Of a stretch of 64,000 nt of DNA, positions 1 through 10,785 are shown in pieces. The notes beneath the pieces were generated by a model. The model was not told where the DNA came from. It saw only the letters and a program-made list of their open reading frames with translations, and did no database searches. Position 1 is the stretch's first letter; the number at the start of each line of letters is the position of its first letter. Origin of the DNA: Danio rerio (taxonomy: Eukaryota; Chordata; Actinopteri; Cypriniformes; Danionidae); the NCBI RefSeq assembly GCF_049306965.1, contig NC_133184.1, positions 1,904,501-1,968,500 of the forward strand. Direction: 5' to 3'. A program made the position numbers and the translations under genes.

Positions 1-1270
1 ATAGAGAGTGTTATTTATCACCTGCCAGTCCAGAAATGATCGTTTTGGCACCGCTGGGCAGGACAACCAAATGCACCAAATTAAATAAAACATTTAAGCA
101 CACATGCACAGAACACACGAACACGGCTGGTTTCACACCACTGACAACCACATGCACAAATAACACACCCAAGTTTTCTTTGTTATATATTTTCTGTGTT
201 CATCTTCATCTCTTTTCTCATTGCACTGAGCCTTGTTCAGCCGCATAGGGTTTACACCATTAACTTTTTTCATCACCAGCCACTGTGGTTAGTAGTTTTC
301 CACCATTACAAGCCACTCGCCATTTTGACTAGCCACAATTTTGTTGTTGGGAAAATATATTTTATATGCATAAACTTGACTTTGGCATGGGTTTCGACAT
401 GCTAAAATTACTTAATTTAACTGTTTTATGTTTGAGTTTACTCAATGAGCATGAGCAAATGGGTTATGCTTTCATTAAAAAAAGTGTCACATTGCAATTA
501 GTTTTCCTTCACAGGACTTTTCAGGACTCAACACAATAAGGATTTACCTTTTTTTTTCTCTGGCCACACCAAACTAATTATTTCCTTGCCACAAATTTTA
601 AATAATGTGTCAAAACAAGCAAAATCCTGCTGTATACAGACACTTTTTATTCGACAAAACGGCTGACATTTGAAATATATATATTCTCACGCATCTAAAA
701 CTGTGCACAGTGATCTGTTCTGGCTCAAGATCCCAGATCACCAGTTAACTATGAATACAACAACATATTAAAGCAATATTATTGTAAAAGGTGATTAATA
801 AACTATATTAACAAAAATAACAGCAAGCAGTTAAAAAACATTCTGTGTGTGATAATGAAAGGATGATGCCGAGCACACGGTTAGTGTTAGGCCAATTAAT
901 AGTCTGTTCAAAGACTTAAAGCGAAAGCGGCAACAACTGCTGCTGCTTACAAAGAATCTCGAGCCCTTGAAGGACTGTGGATGCTCGAGCATTGCACTAG
1001 TTTCGTTTCCGGGCACAGTTGCTTCGAGTGAGGAAACGGCACTGGAGCTTTCAAACACTCGCATTCATCAAATCATCTGTGTGCGCGACACTAAAGCCCT
1101 CGTCAGTGAGTGAGGAAAGCCTGTCTCACCGTGCACGTGATCCTCTTATTCAATATTCACCTGCTTTCTTTTGCTACCGTGAAAAGCTGTTTTTGTCAGT
1201 CGTGCTGCTTCTCGATTCTAAGATCACATTTGTACGCATATAAACAGTCATAAACTACCAGTGTAATCTA
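1..1270. other. Intergenic, no gene recognised
   Basis: AT-rich sequence with only short random open frames. The stretch 860-1250 is more GC-balanced and free of obvious repeats, so it could hold a regulatory element, but nothing in it can be named. Confidence 0.5.
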
Positions 1271-1274
1271 GAGA

Positions 1275-1665
1275 CGACGGGCCAGCACTGGCAATTTAAA
1301 GATGAATTTCAGCCAGCCAAAGTGGCTATAGTGGGAGAGGCTGTCTAACCCGCCACAAATGTAATGTAATGTAATGTAATGTAATGTGTATTTATATAGC
1401 GCATTTATTGTGTATGGCCATACACCCAAAGCGCTTCACAATCATGAGGGGGGTCTCTCCACACCACCAACAGTGTGCAGCATCCACTTGGATGATGCGA
1501 CGGCTGCCACAGGACAACGGCGCCAGTGCGCTCACCACACACCAGCTATTGGTGGAGTGGAGAGACAGTGATAGAGCCAACTCAGTGATAGAGCCAATTC
1601 AATCTACCCGCATTTGGCGGGTTGGTGTTAATGTAAAGCCCTGGTTACACCACTAAAATGTGTTT
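1275..1665 (-). repeat. Dispersed repeat with LINE-like 3' end and (ATTAC)n tail
   Basis: Read on the minus strand, the segment contains AAGCGCTTTGGGTGT and GCGCTATATAAATACA and then runs into five to six copies of ATTAC (plus-strand positions about 1358-1387). This layout, a conserved 3' tail followed by a short tandem repeat, is typical of fish L2/CR1- or RTE-type LINE 3' ends. The flanks hold AACCCGCCA near 1350 and its inverse TGGCGGGTT near 1615, so part of the segment may be a separate inverted-repeat element. The family assignment is tentative. Confidence 0.5.
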
Positions 1666-1722
1666 TGAAGTCCTCTATAATGTGTCTGTTTGAATAAGTT
1701 TGGGTTTTTTTTCCTCTTCTGT

Positions 1723-1915
1723 AAAGGGAATGTGAGATGAGACTCTGATTGGTTTAATGCACGTTATGCTCAATAAGCACAACCCTGTTAGACCATGAGC
1801 CAGGGCGCAGAGCGTATTTGTCCGTCCTTAAAATAGCAAAAGTGGATTCAAACACGGCCTTAATCCTTTTGCGGCATGTGCTTTAGACTTTGCGCCTAGA
1901 TTGTAAAATAGTGCA
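1723..1915 (+). repeat. Dispersed repeat, copy 1 of 2 in the window
   Basis: This segment is closely similar, in the same orientation, to 17,187-17,400. Both begin AAAGGGAATGTGAGATGAGA, and both contain the phrases TTAGACCATG and TTTAAAATAGCAAAAGTG or a near match. Two diverged copies in 64 kb mark it as interspersed repeat, probably part of a non-autonomous hAT-like DNA element. No coding capacity is seen. Confidence 0.6.
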
Positions 1916-2475
1916 CAAACTCTAAGCCAACACAAGCCCAAGCTAACACACTGAGACACATTCCTCTATAATACAGACAATTCTTGAGCTTTACACCAAA
2001 GAAAACTCTCTGTCATTGCGCTCATGTCCCTTCCAGACAGGAAAAAAAGAGAAGGATGGAGGGAGAGAGAAAGAAGGAGAGGCAGTGGAGTGACCTTAAT
2101 GTAAAACTCTACTTAATCACACTGCAGCCAGATCAATAGAGAGTCCTGGGTGGCCGTCCGTGGGGCTGTTAGCAAACGCAGCCTTGCAAGGAAGGAGAAC
2201 TTCTTTGATAACCTCCAGGACTGAAAATACACAACATTTATTCTTATAGATGAAACGCCTCCAAACGCTCACCTTTCTGAAGGCATTTCATTGTACAGTT
2301 GGCTCATTTGGTCAGTATTTTAGAGCCAAATGGTGGTTTTCTGCATTTTTTGGTTGTACCAAAAACTATATAATACACAAGATGTGTTGCTTGTATAGTT
2401 TTGAATGGGGAAAATTGTAACGTCAGTATGGCGAATGAAGCTTTCTAGTACTGGAGCCAATCATTGAAAGGTATA
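1916..2475. other. Intergenic, no feature recognised
   Basis: Mixed sequence with a purine-rich patch (2040-2085). No gene or known repeat was recognised. Confidence 0.4.
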
Positions 2476-2479
2476 GACC

Positions 2480-2560
2480 AAGGGTGGCCAAACTTTTTCG
2501 TATGAAGGGCCAAAAACTAAATAACATTGAGAGCTGTGGGCCATAGGTAAATATACCAAA
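2480..2560 (+). repeat. hAT-like element end (fragment)
   Basis: The phrase AAGGGTGGCCAAACTTTTTC followed by GAAGGGCCAAAAAC resembles the terminal sequence of common fish hAT elements, which start CAGGGGTGGCCAAACT or similar. Only one end is seen, so this is a fragment, and the call rests on resemblance only. Confidence 0.35.
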
Positions 2561-2642
2561 GTATGGGTAATTTCCTAATTTATTTTCTAATATTTTAAAA
2601 TAACTGACTTTAAATCATATTAACTAATTCAGTATAGCTTTA

Positions 2643-3895
2643 AAGGGCCATGAAACCCCCTTGTTTCAGCAGGGTGTTTTCACACCTCTACTTTGGAAAA
2701 AGTCTGAAAAGTGGGCGTGTCCAGCTCTGTTTAGGGGGGAGTTTCGGAGGTACTAAAGTGGGATGGTGTGGGAGTGTCTAATTGGGCGCGCTGAGTTTCA
2801 GAGTCAAAACACACACACACACACACACACACACAGGGGACAAAGTGACTGTGTTTACATGGACATCTGTAGTCGAATTATTTGCCAAATGATTAAATGG
2901 TGGACTTTAACTGCAGTTTGGCTCTTTCATTCAGGGAATTCATTCATGTTCCTCGCGACAAACGAGATATTTGATTCGAGGAACTGCTCTAAGCGTGTAT
3001 TTTTCATGCAATGTTTGATACCGCACGGCGAATGAGAGAAAAAAAACCCTCCGCATTTCCCGGAAACTTAGATGCACACAGCAGGTAGCGTCAGAAAGCC
3101 GCGTGTGTTATTCCGGTCACAGAATGCTGTGAAAATCCTACATGAGGTTAAAGTTTGGTTGTGGTGCTAACATGTTTACACTCGGTGCAATAGTTAACTT
3201 AGTTCGATACGAACAAACTAAATAAACAAAGAGCACTGGTCACTCACTTACCAAATCTGTAGTGACAGGACAATCACCAGCAACTAGAGCCGCGTCTTTA
3301 TTAAGAGAGGACTAAAGCGAATCCGGATCTCAGCGTTTGCAGATGAGAACAGCTCTCAGGTAAACAATAATCCTCCTTAGACACGTAAGTTATTGTTGTC
3401 GGGCGTCGCGTACACTGTTAATCCACACGTGACTCCAGCTGAGCTCTCACAGAGAGAAAATGAAAACAAAACTTCACTGCAGCAAACTATAAAAGCAACA
3501 CTTCACGCTTGTTTTGCCAACACAACGTGGCGTCTCTGCTGTTTAAACACTGTGACAGTAATGAATATTAATGAAGTTGCACAATAGAGCGCGCTGATTG
3601 GTTTGAACCAAGCCTTACTCATGCATTAATGCAGCACACTGTAAGACGTAATAAGACACACTCTGGCACAGACGTCCAGTCTGCACGCTGGAATACACGC
3701 TATTATGTCATGACCGTGACGCAGCTTCAAAAGTTTGTTTCAAACCGGAAGTATAAATTTGCTTGAAATAACGCAAAAACAACCAATTTACACTCTTTAG
3801 TGAAATATAGGTGTCCTAATAGTGTTTTTAGCAGTGTGGGACACATATACGACTGTCAACAGCTCAACACATGTGTTTTGGTGTTTCGTGACCCT
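2643..3895. mobile_element. Non-autonomous piggyBac-like element with TTAA target duplication
   Basis: A 1.25 kb element lies exactly between two TTAA tetranucleotides (2639-2642 and 3896-3899). Its ends are inverted repeats: left AGGGCCATGAAAC, right GTTTCGTGACCCT. TTAA duplication with short inverted repeats is the signature of piggyBac, and also of Kolobok, transposons. The interior has no transposase-like frame. It contains a (CA)n tract at 2809-2835 and otherwise looks like a well-preserved dispersed zebrafish repeat. The superfamily rests on target site and terminal repeats alone. Confidence 0.75.
2809..2835 (+). repeat. (CA)n microsatellite
   Basis: An uninterrupted dinucleotide tract of about 13 copies inside the TTAA element at 2643-3895. 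Confidence 0.9.
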
Positions 3896-3899
3896 TTAA

Positions 3900-4790
3900 A
3901 TGATAACTTATTGCAATAAAAACATTTATAACACAGTGGTGTACACTAGTCAAGCAGACTGCCTTTGACTTGATTTGCTCACCAAAGATAATCTTCTTAA
4001 TTTACACTATTTAATTGAACCATTTAATTTCAATTAGCTTTTAACAATTAAACAAACAAGGGTTACATTAAATGTGAATTGACAATCTTAAAACCATCCG
4101 CACCATTCTCCCTCTCTTCTCCAGACTGTAGATAGCGGTACGTTTTCAGAATGAGCCTCAGATACAGCCTGTGCATTTGAGCGTCTGTATTTCAGATCCA
4201 AACGGTGGTTTCCTGCCTGTTTGTTTTTGTTTGTACATAAGGAGAGGGTTTGTTTTGGTGGCTGAATCCACTGTTTTAGCAGATGGAGGTCAGCTGAGAT
4301 GCACATTCTTGGACACAGATTGTGAGATTGATTTGCAGTACAGTGTGTCAGCAGGGATTAATGAAGTGCTACAGCTTGGCACACAGATGCTGTCTTGAGA
4401 TGCTCCTGCTTGTTTCAGGAACATTCACTCAAAACGGTATTGGTGCATCTCTAGATTCTGCCTTATTCAGAGATAGAAAGGCTGGATGGTCATGTAACAC
4501 TGTGTTTGCTGAGACGCCTCCTGGAGTGCATCTGATATGCTCAATGATATATTCAACCTCCAAAACACATGCACACACCTGAGTCTGGAAAGCACTGTGA
4601 TGGGATGACGCTGGTGGTGAATGTGTCAAGTACATCATTTTTACATTAGCTAATTACACTATTGTCTCTGGTCAGATAAAGTTATTATATAAAGCATATC
4701 AAGGATTTGTTACTTTACTAAAAGTGAGTAAAGTCATTGTAACTGTTATGTTTACAATTTTATTTTTATAATTACACACATACAGTAAGG
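3900..4790. other. Intergenic, no feature recognised
   Basis: AT-rich sequence between two transposons. The open frames here are short and overlap on both strands, as expected by chance. Confidence 0.4.
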
Positions 4791-4792
4791 TC

Positions 4793-6319
4793 CATATATA
4801 TCGGGATATTGACACAATTCTGGCTCTATACACCAACACAATGGATTTGAAATGAAAGTAAAATGTGCTTTACCTGCAGACTGTAAGCTTTAATTTTAGG
4901 GTGTTTACATCCCAATCAGATAAACGGTGTAGGAATAACAACAGTTTGCATATGTGCCTCCCACTTGTTAAGGGTCCAAAAGTAATTGTACAATTCGGCT
5001 TTTAAGCTGTTCCATGGCCAGGTGTGTGTTATTTCCTCATTATTCGAATTACAGTGAGCAGATAAACGGTCCAGCATTCATTTCAAGTGTGTTATTTGCA
5101 TTTGGAATCTGTTACTGTCAACTCTTAAGGTGAGATCCAAAAATCCAATCAGTAAAGCAAGCCATTATTAGGCTGAAAAAAAATGAAACAAACCCATTAT
5201 AGAGATGGCAGAAACATCAGGTCTGGCCAGAACAACTGTTTGGAACATTCTTAACCTCTCAAACTCTGCAGACCCGGTACCGGGTCCGTGACGTCAACGA
5301 CTTTCGCTTTAAGATTTAAAGCATCTGAAACAGAATCAGAGGTCTAGCATTGAACCAGAGCGCCTTAAGTGTTTTCATTTGAAAGTGTAGAATCTATATT
5401 TTATGCACAAATCTGCATCACTTTGGTTTTTATTCTACTATACAAAAGTTGTTTACACTTAAATAAAGTATTTTGGATACCCGAGCTGGGTATTGAACTA
5501 TGGTTCATTTGCATATTTTTCATATAGTTCATATATGACACATGTACAAGTTATAGCTCAAATGAAAGCTCTTGCCGGTGCTCATACGGTTCTAGCATTC
5601 TTTTTACTGAATTATATTCACATATCAAACAGTTGTCGAATGAATCGCGGTGTTTCTATAGCGCAGAAAGGAAAACAATACATTTATGATCAATAAGCAG
5701 CCCCAGATAGCACAGACAGCTGTCATCTCTTACCTTATGCTGTGCGCTTCAGGGCCATTCTCCTCTGTTTTTAAGGTGATGTTCATAAGTAATCCTTTTA
5801 TATGTCTGATGTGCTCCAAACACAGTGAATTATGTTTGATCAGTCAAAAGAATAGTGAAATATGAAAACAATGATCGCTCCCTGTGGCTTTACAGCACCT
5901 CTCATCAGTTGGAATACAATAACTTCTGCATAGATTACGGTGGAGACATTTTTCTTTTTTCCTATGATTACAGACATGTGCAGGAACCACCAACATTAAT
6001 TACAGCACGCTAGAACACACACAACCTAAAGTGTACACTTTCAAATTTGAGTTCATAAAAAAAATACAAAAAGCGCCTCTTTTTTTAGGTGTTTATTATA
6101 ACACAGACAACATATACAGATATTGTAAACACTTTCAATAGTGTTATATGAAAATTCAAAGGGTTTTCTTTAAAGTGATACAAAATTTTTGCATTTACAC
6201 CTCTGCATGTGAATTTGAGAAGCTTTAAAATTAGGGTAGGCAAAATCCAGACTGCAATCCCAAAATAGCACTGGGGTTTAAGAGGTTAAAGAGAAAGTGA
6301 GCTCACCAACACCAAAAGT
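4793..6319 (+). mobile_element. Tc1-like transposon 5' part, interrupted by a TTAA element
   Basis: A TA dinucleotide (4791-4792) is followed by a Tc1-type terminal repeat starting CAGTAAGGTCCATATATATC. Near 5185-5250 one frame reads NKPIIEMAETSGLARTTVWN, the paired-like helix-turn-helix of Tc1 transposases that binds the inverted repeat. The frame is cut at 5250 by the element at 5255-6285 and resumes for about 30 bp at 6290-6319 (matching the next part of the transposase, around ELTNTK) before the copy ends. About two thirds of a complete element, including the DDE catalytic part and right inverted repeat, is missing. It is a dead copy. Confidence 0.75.
5255..6285. mobile_element. TTAA-site element (Kolobok- or piggyBac-like) nested in a Tc1 copy
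   Basis: The element is bounded by TTAA at 5251-5254 and 6286-6289. Terminal inverted repeats are CCTCTCAAACTCTGC on the left and, as reverse complement of the right end, CCTCTTAAACCCCAGTGC. Just inside the left end lies the perfect palindrome GACCCGGTACCGGGTC. No transposase frame is visible in the 1.03 kb interior. Removing it with one TTAA restores continuous Tc1 sequence, which proves insertion order. Confidence 0.75.
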
Positions 6320-7014
6320 TGTTATTTTTTAATAAGCATAGTTTCTTATTAGGCTATTCATATGCCTTTATTTGTAAATACAGCTGATGTAAAAGCATTT
6401 TAAATGTTTAAGATTTATTCAAGCTACTGCAAAAAAAGACTGTTTTCATTGTAACCGAATGTGTGTGTTTATTTAACCATTAATGTTATACTAATTTAGG
6501 TGATTGATTGCTGGCATAACTATGTAGAGGATGTAAAGTTACCGTTATTAGCTAGGCAGTCAAAACTTTGCATTGCAGTTAATGTACTTTTTAAAGATAC
6601 TTTCACTTAGCCAGATTGCTTGAGTTTCCACTTAAGAAAACAACTTGTTGAGTTTGATGCAACGAACATTGTCGATCTCCACTCTGGAAATGCAACCAAT
6701 TTGGTTCACTCCTCAAGCTTACAATCAGTGTGAGCGCGAGTCTGTGTGACGAGCTACGTGTGTGTGCTCAGCCGAGAAATGTGAAGGCTTTTATACTTAA
6801 CGTGCTCCCGGTATACACAAGCAATTCTCATGTGAGATTGCCAACTGTGCAGACGGATATCAAATATCGCAAATTAGAAAAGGTTGGTCAGTTAAATCAT
6901 GCTACTGTAAATAATGTTTATTCAGCAATGATACTCCAGTACCGATAGCATTATCAATACTTCTGTCTTCTATCATCGATACTGATAAAGAACCGAGTTT
7001 CGGTACCCATCCCT
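6320..7014 (-). repeat. Probable DNA-transposon fragment, one end seen
   Basis: The right edge, read on the minus strand, is AGGGATGGGTACCGAAACTC, a typical terminal sequence of dispersed fish hAT-like repeats. It is followed inward by TTCTTTATCAGTATCGATGA. A matching left end was not found, so the left limit is a guess set where the Tc1 remnant stops. Confidence 0.35.
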
Positions 7015-8200
7015 AGGTATCAGGTTGCTTTAATCTTATATGTCATCAGTGCAGTTCCTCCTGGAAGTGCATTAGACACGGTGTAAGAGGGAATAAGAAA
7101 GAAAGACGGAACAAATGAGTGAATGATAGAGACAGAGAACGGCTGCAGTTGCAGCAAACAAAGCCGCTCAGTTTGAGGCAGTAGCGAAATGCTGAAAGAA
7201 ATCCATTGTGTTAGCTCTGTTTCAGCCCTGACAGAAATTAAATTGTGTCCAGAGACTTTTTATATCGCAGCACAAGGTCTGAGACAATATTGCCAGTGGC
7301 TCAGAGTCGCTGTCTTCGCACAGATCTCTCTGTGTTTGCAGAAAAACAGATCGCACCGCCTCAATCCTGCAAAAAAAAGGATCTCTAATTCATCTGAAAT
7401 CTGGAAACGCTTATATCTTGATTTCATTTTCCAGCAACGGTTATGATCAGGGATTGTGTGTATATAAATATATTAACATACGCTCAATCTAGTTGTTTGT
7501 TGGTTGAACTTTGAAGGTTTCCAATAATTAGTATTTAATCTATATCATGTTTGCTTTATGGCTTTGTGAGATCAGCCTTTCTCTTTCATAGTCGCTTGTG
7601 TTTCATGAGGTTAAAAATCAACGACATTATAATGTGCTGCTCCACTCAGGAAATTATACACTGGTGTGTTTTTATGTATTTAAAACTTCTCTAATCTGAA
7701 AACGCCAGGCCGTACTAATTATAATCACTTTTTTTTAATGCTGTGAGCATAATAACAGGGCTGTGCACATGCGCTGCACATGTACAGGTAGATGTGAGGT
7801 CTGATTCTCTTCTGCATTGAATGAATTGGAGCAGCTGTGCTGGAAAACTCACACAGCAGTGTAAACACACAGACACACACTGATGTAATCAGCACTGACA
7901 GCGGAGGCTCACAGATCACAGGCTGAAGCGAGAGAATGAGTGATGATAGTGGGAATGGAGTTTATAGCTTTATATTAAAATAGCACAGAGACATGGCAGA
8001 ACAGACAGAGAGAGCACAGAATAAGACTGATTATACTGAGAGAGATAGAGCCAGTGTGTGGTATGCGAGCTGCAGGAGAGAGGTGTGTAGGCTCTGTTGT
8101 GTGTTGTGTTGCGCTATTGAGCGGTGTTGCTCTCTGCTGATGTTTTGTGATGGTGTATTGTGTCTCTAACAATTCTTGCTATTAACAAACCATTAACTAT
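7015..8200. other. Intergenic, no feature recognised
   Basis: No gene or clear repeat. Short open frames occur on both strands but show no known domain. Confidence 0.4.
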
Positions 8201-8525
8201 TGTTGTGTCTGAAATCACATACTTCCACACTATATAGTATGCAAACCAAGTAACATGCCCGAATCCATAGTATTCGAAAAACAACACGCAAGAAGTACCA
8301 GGATGACCTACTAATTCCGGTGAGATTTTGACGTGATGCATGTCATGATGCACCACAAGAGATTTCATGAATGGTAGTGGAGGGTGCAACTGACGTGGGT
8401 AGGTCACGTGGTCATGACAAAATGGTGGATGTAGATTGTCCTAATTCCATTCAAACTGCTCGCATTCATACTATGAAAAAGACACTTTTAAATAAACAAT
8501 TTAAATTCAAATGTAGTACCTTTTG

Positions 8526-9997
8526 AGGCCCTGTTTACACTAATAGGTTTTAGTTTTAAAATGCGTAAGTTTGGCTCGGTTACGCCTTTCTTCCACACTA
8601 CCTCAGAGTTTTCGAGCCCTGAAAACGGAGCGTTTTGGAAACACTGAAGAGTCTGTTTTGGTTTTAAGGCCGTACTTACACTAGGTACAGTTACCTCGAA
8701 CCGGGCCAAAGCCCGCTTGTCCCCCCTCCCGTCTCCCCCGACGGCCAGCGCTCACACCACAAACGGGCTTCGGCACGCTTACGTCATCGCTGCTGCGCTG
8801 TTCAGTAAGAAGCGCGCTCTCACTCAGCAGCACAGTGGAGATTTCTCTAGTTATATCATTTCAGTCGTTTGATATGCCGTCAAATATTTCACCAAACAGT
8901 CCTTAGGGATGCGGTGACACGCAGTCAGATATTTCGCCGAACAGATCCGCCACTTTTGGTGCTCATAAACAATCATAAAGCTCTCGTGCTGCAGGGATGA
9001 GGAGGTCTGCTGAAGGCGTGCAGCTGTGGTGCAGTGAGGGGTTTACGTCTTTAATAAACTACGGCAGTTTGCATTCAATAAACAGTAAGAATGATTAATA
9101 AATCCATATGAAACAGTCCCTTAAAAGTCACGTCTCGCTTTCAGTTTCGGGCCTTGGCGCGTTTTGCACTCACACACAAGCATACCGTGCCAAAGCCCAA
9201 GTGAACCGCGCTCAGGCACACCTCTTCCAACTAAGACAGGGCCGGCCAAGTGAACCGTGCTGGAGCCTGATTCAGCGCACTCACACTTCTCAAACGATCC
9301 GGGAAACGGGCCTGGGCACGGTACGGATGGCATAGTGTGAGTAGGCCCTAAAACCCTGCTTCTCCGTGTCAGTGTGGATGGGGGAAAACGGAGACATCTG
9401 AAAACCGAAACGTGGCTGCAGACACATATTGAGGCTTTTCCCTCAATATTAAGTCCACAAATTTCAATCTTGCATCCTTTCCTTTAATTCAGACGCCACA
9501 AGTTTCATGTGGAAAACAAATTTCCCGAGGACACGTCAGGTAAAAACAGTGTACTTTATAATGTCATTCGCATCACCCTGGCTCTGTTGTTTCACTATAT
9601 CTTAACAATAAAATAAAAACATGATGTAAGGAACTGCCTATAGATTAATAATATATTCAAAAGACAGAAGAGTCATTAGATAGAGACAAGATGAATAAAA
9701 TATCATGTTTAACAACTTAAGTGAGATGAGATCCAGTGGTAGATCCTTGATGAACTGTCCGACCTGCGCTTCTCTCCCCTGGGGAGGTGTGCTCAAAGCA
9801 CCCGCTGACTGCCTGGAGCTCAGGTGTGTGCATACGCTGCAGCAAGTGTGTGTGTGTGGTTAGGTGATGTGTGTTTTCCGCTGTGTAGTGTGGACTGAAA
9901 TCTTTTCAGAAACTCTGGGTGAAACGCCAGTGTGGACGCGGTTCAATTTCATTCTAAAATGCCATTTTGAAACTAAAACATAGTGTAAACGGGGCCT
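8526..9997. mobile_element. Element B, hAT-like non-autonomous, inserted in A
   Basis: The left end is AGGCCCTGTTTACACTA and the right end, TAGTGTAAACGGGGCCT, is its near-perfect inverse. Interior motifs such as GTCAGTGTGGATGGGGGAAA occur on the right part. Element B is split at about 8667 by element C. No transposase frame is visible. It is called hAT-like because of the overall look; a clean 8 bp target duplication was not found. Confidence 0.65.
8667..9349. mobile_element. Element C, innermost insertion in B
   Basis: The left end is AGGCCGTACTTACACTA. The right end is TAGTGTGAGTAGGCCCT, its inverse with two mismatches. Near each end lie GTAC motifs and a GC-rich stem (left 8696-8720, CTCGAACCGGGCCAAAGCC; right side CGGGCCTGGGCACGG). 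Removing it joins GGTTTTA to AAACCCTGC of element B. Short open frames on both strands near 9108-9335 are not transposase-like. Confidence 0.65.
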
Positions 9998-10059
9998 GGG
10001 TAGTTGGCGATTTCGGACCCAGCCTTATGACTTAATAATATAGCTATAGCTCAATAAAC

Positions 10060-10470
10060 ACCTATTATGATGCTTATTAACACTTCTTAAGGTATTGGTT
10101 GCGTTTAGGTATTGGGTTAGGATTAGGATTGGGGATGTCGATTAAGATCATGCAGAATTTGTGCTTTATAATTACTAATAAACAATCAATTTCTTAATAA
10201 TAGGCGGGTAATGTTACCAAATATACTTCTCAAAATGGTTAACAGATTAAGCCAGAAATACTTGGAATAATATCTTGATTATTGAAATATTGGCCAAAGA
10301 CGCTTAGATTTTTTTATCAATAAAAAGTCCCATGAAATTAAAATAGTTCCTTAGTTGTTAGTTTCAGTCTTTTAGTTTTAAGGATATCTAGTATGCTCCA
10401 AAACAGTGATAAAATTTGCATTTATAAAGTAGTTGGACAGGTGTACCTAATAAAGTGCCCAGTTATTGTA
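10060..10470. repeat. Dispersed AT-rich repeat fragments
   Basis: The segment contains GGGTTAGGATTAGGATTGGG near 10,125 and GGTGTACCTAATAAAGTG at 10,440, both ends of widespread fish repeat families. Family names cannot be given, and the boundaries are approximate. Confidence 0.35.
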
Positions 10471-10711
10471 ACTGCAGGTTTGCTATGTTTATATATAATA
10501 ACTTTAACTGTTAAAAGCTATCATTTGCTAGTTAATTAGTTAAAGTTACTAAATAGTAACTTAAGTTACTATTTATTACTTAATAGTAATAACTTAATAA
10601 CTTAAAAGTACTTATCTACTTAAGTTACTATTAATTAATACTATTATAATAAGTTATGGTAGCTAATAACTTTGATAAAATTTAGATTTTGATTGTAATG
10701 AAATAATGTGC

Positions 10712-10779
10712 ACCATTTGTAAAGCTGCTTTAAACAATAATTATTGTGAAAGTGCCATACAAATAAACCTGAATTGAAA
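10712..10779 (+). repeat. LINE (L2/CR1-type) 3' tail
   Basis: The phrase GTAAAGCTGCTTTAAACAAT, then AAAGTGCCATACAAATAAAC and CTGAATTGAA match the conserved 3' end of fish L2/CR1-like LINEs, which end in AAATAAA.CTGAATTGAA. Only the last ~70 bp are present, as in most 5'-truncated copies. Confidence 0.6.
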
Positions 10780-10785
10780 AAGTCC

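Larger units (their letters stand above)
8203..10024. mobile_element. Outer element A of a three-level transposon nest
   Basis: The left end reads GTTGTGTCTGAAATCACATA. The right end (9998-10024) contains GGCGATTTCGGACCCAGCC, whose reverse complement GGCTGGGTCCGAAATCGCC matches the left end. The sequence between 8526 and 9997 is a later insertion, so element A itself is only about 350 bp. It resembles small non-autonomous Harbinger-like zebrafish repeats with a TCCGAAATCGC end. The exact limits and target duplication are uncertain by a few bases. Confidence 0.6.
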
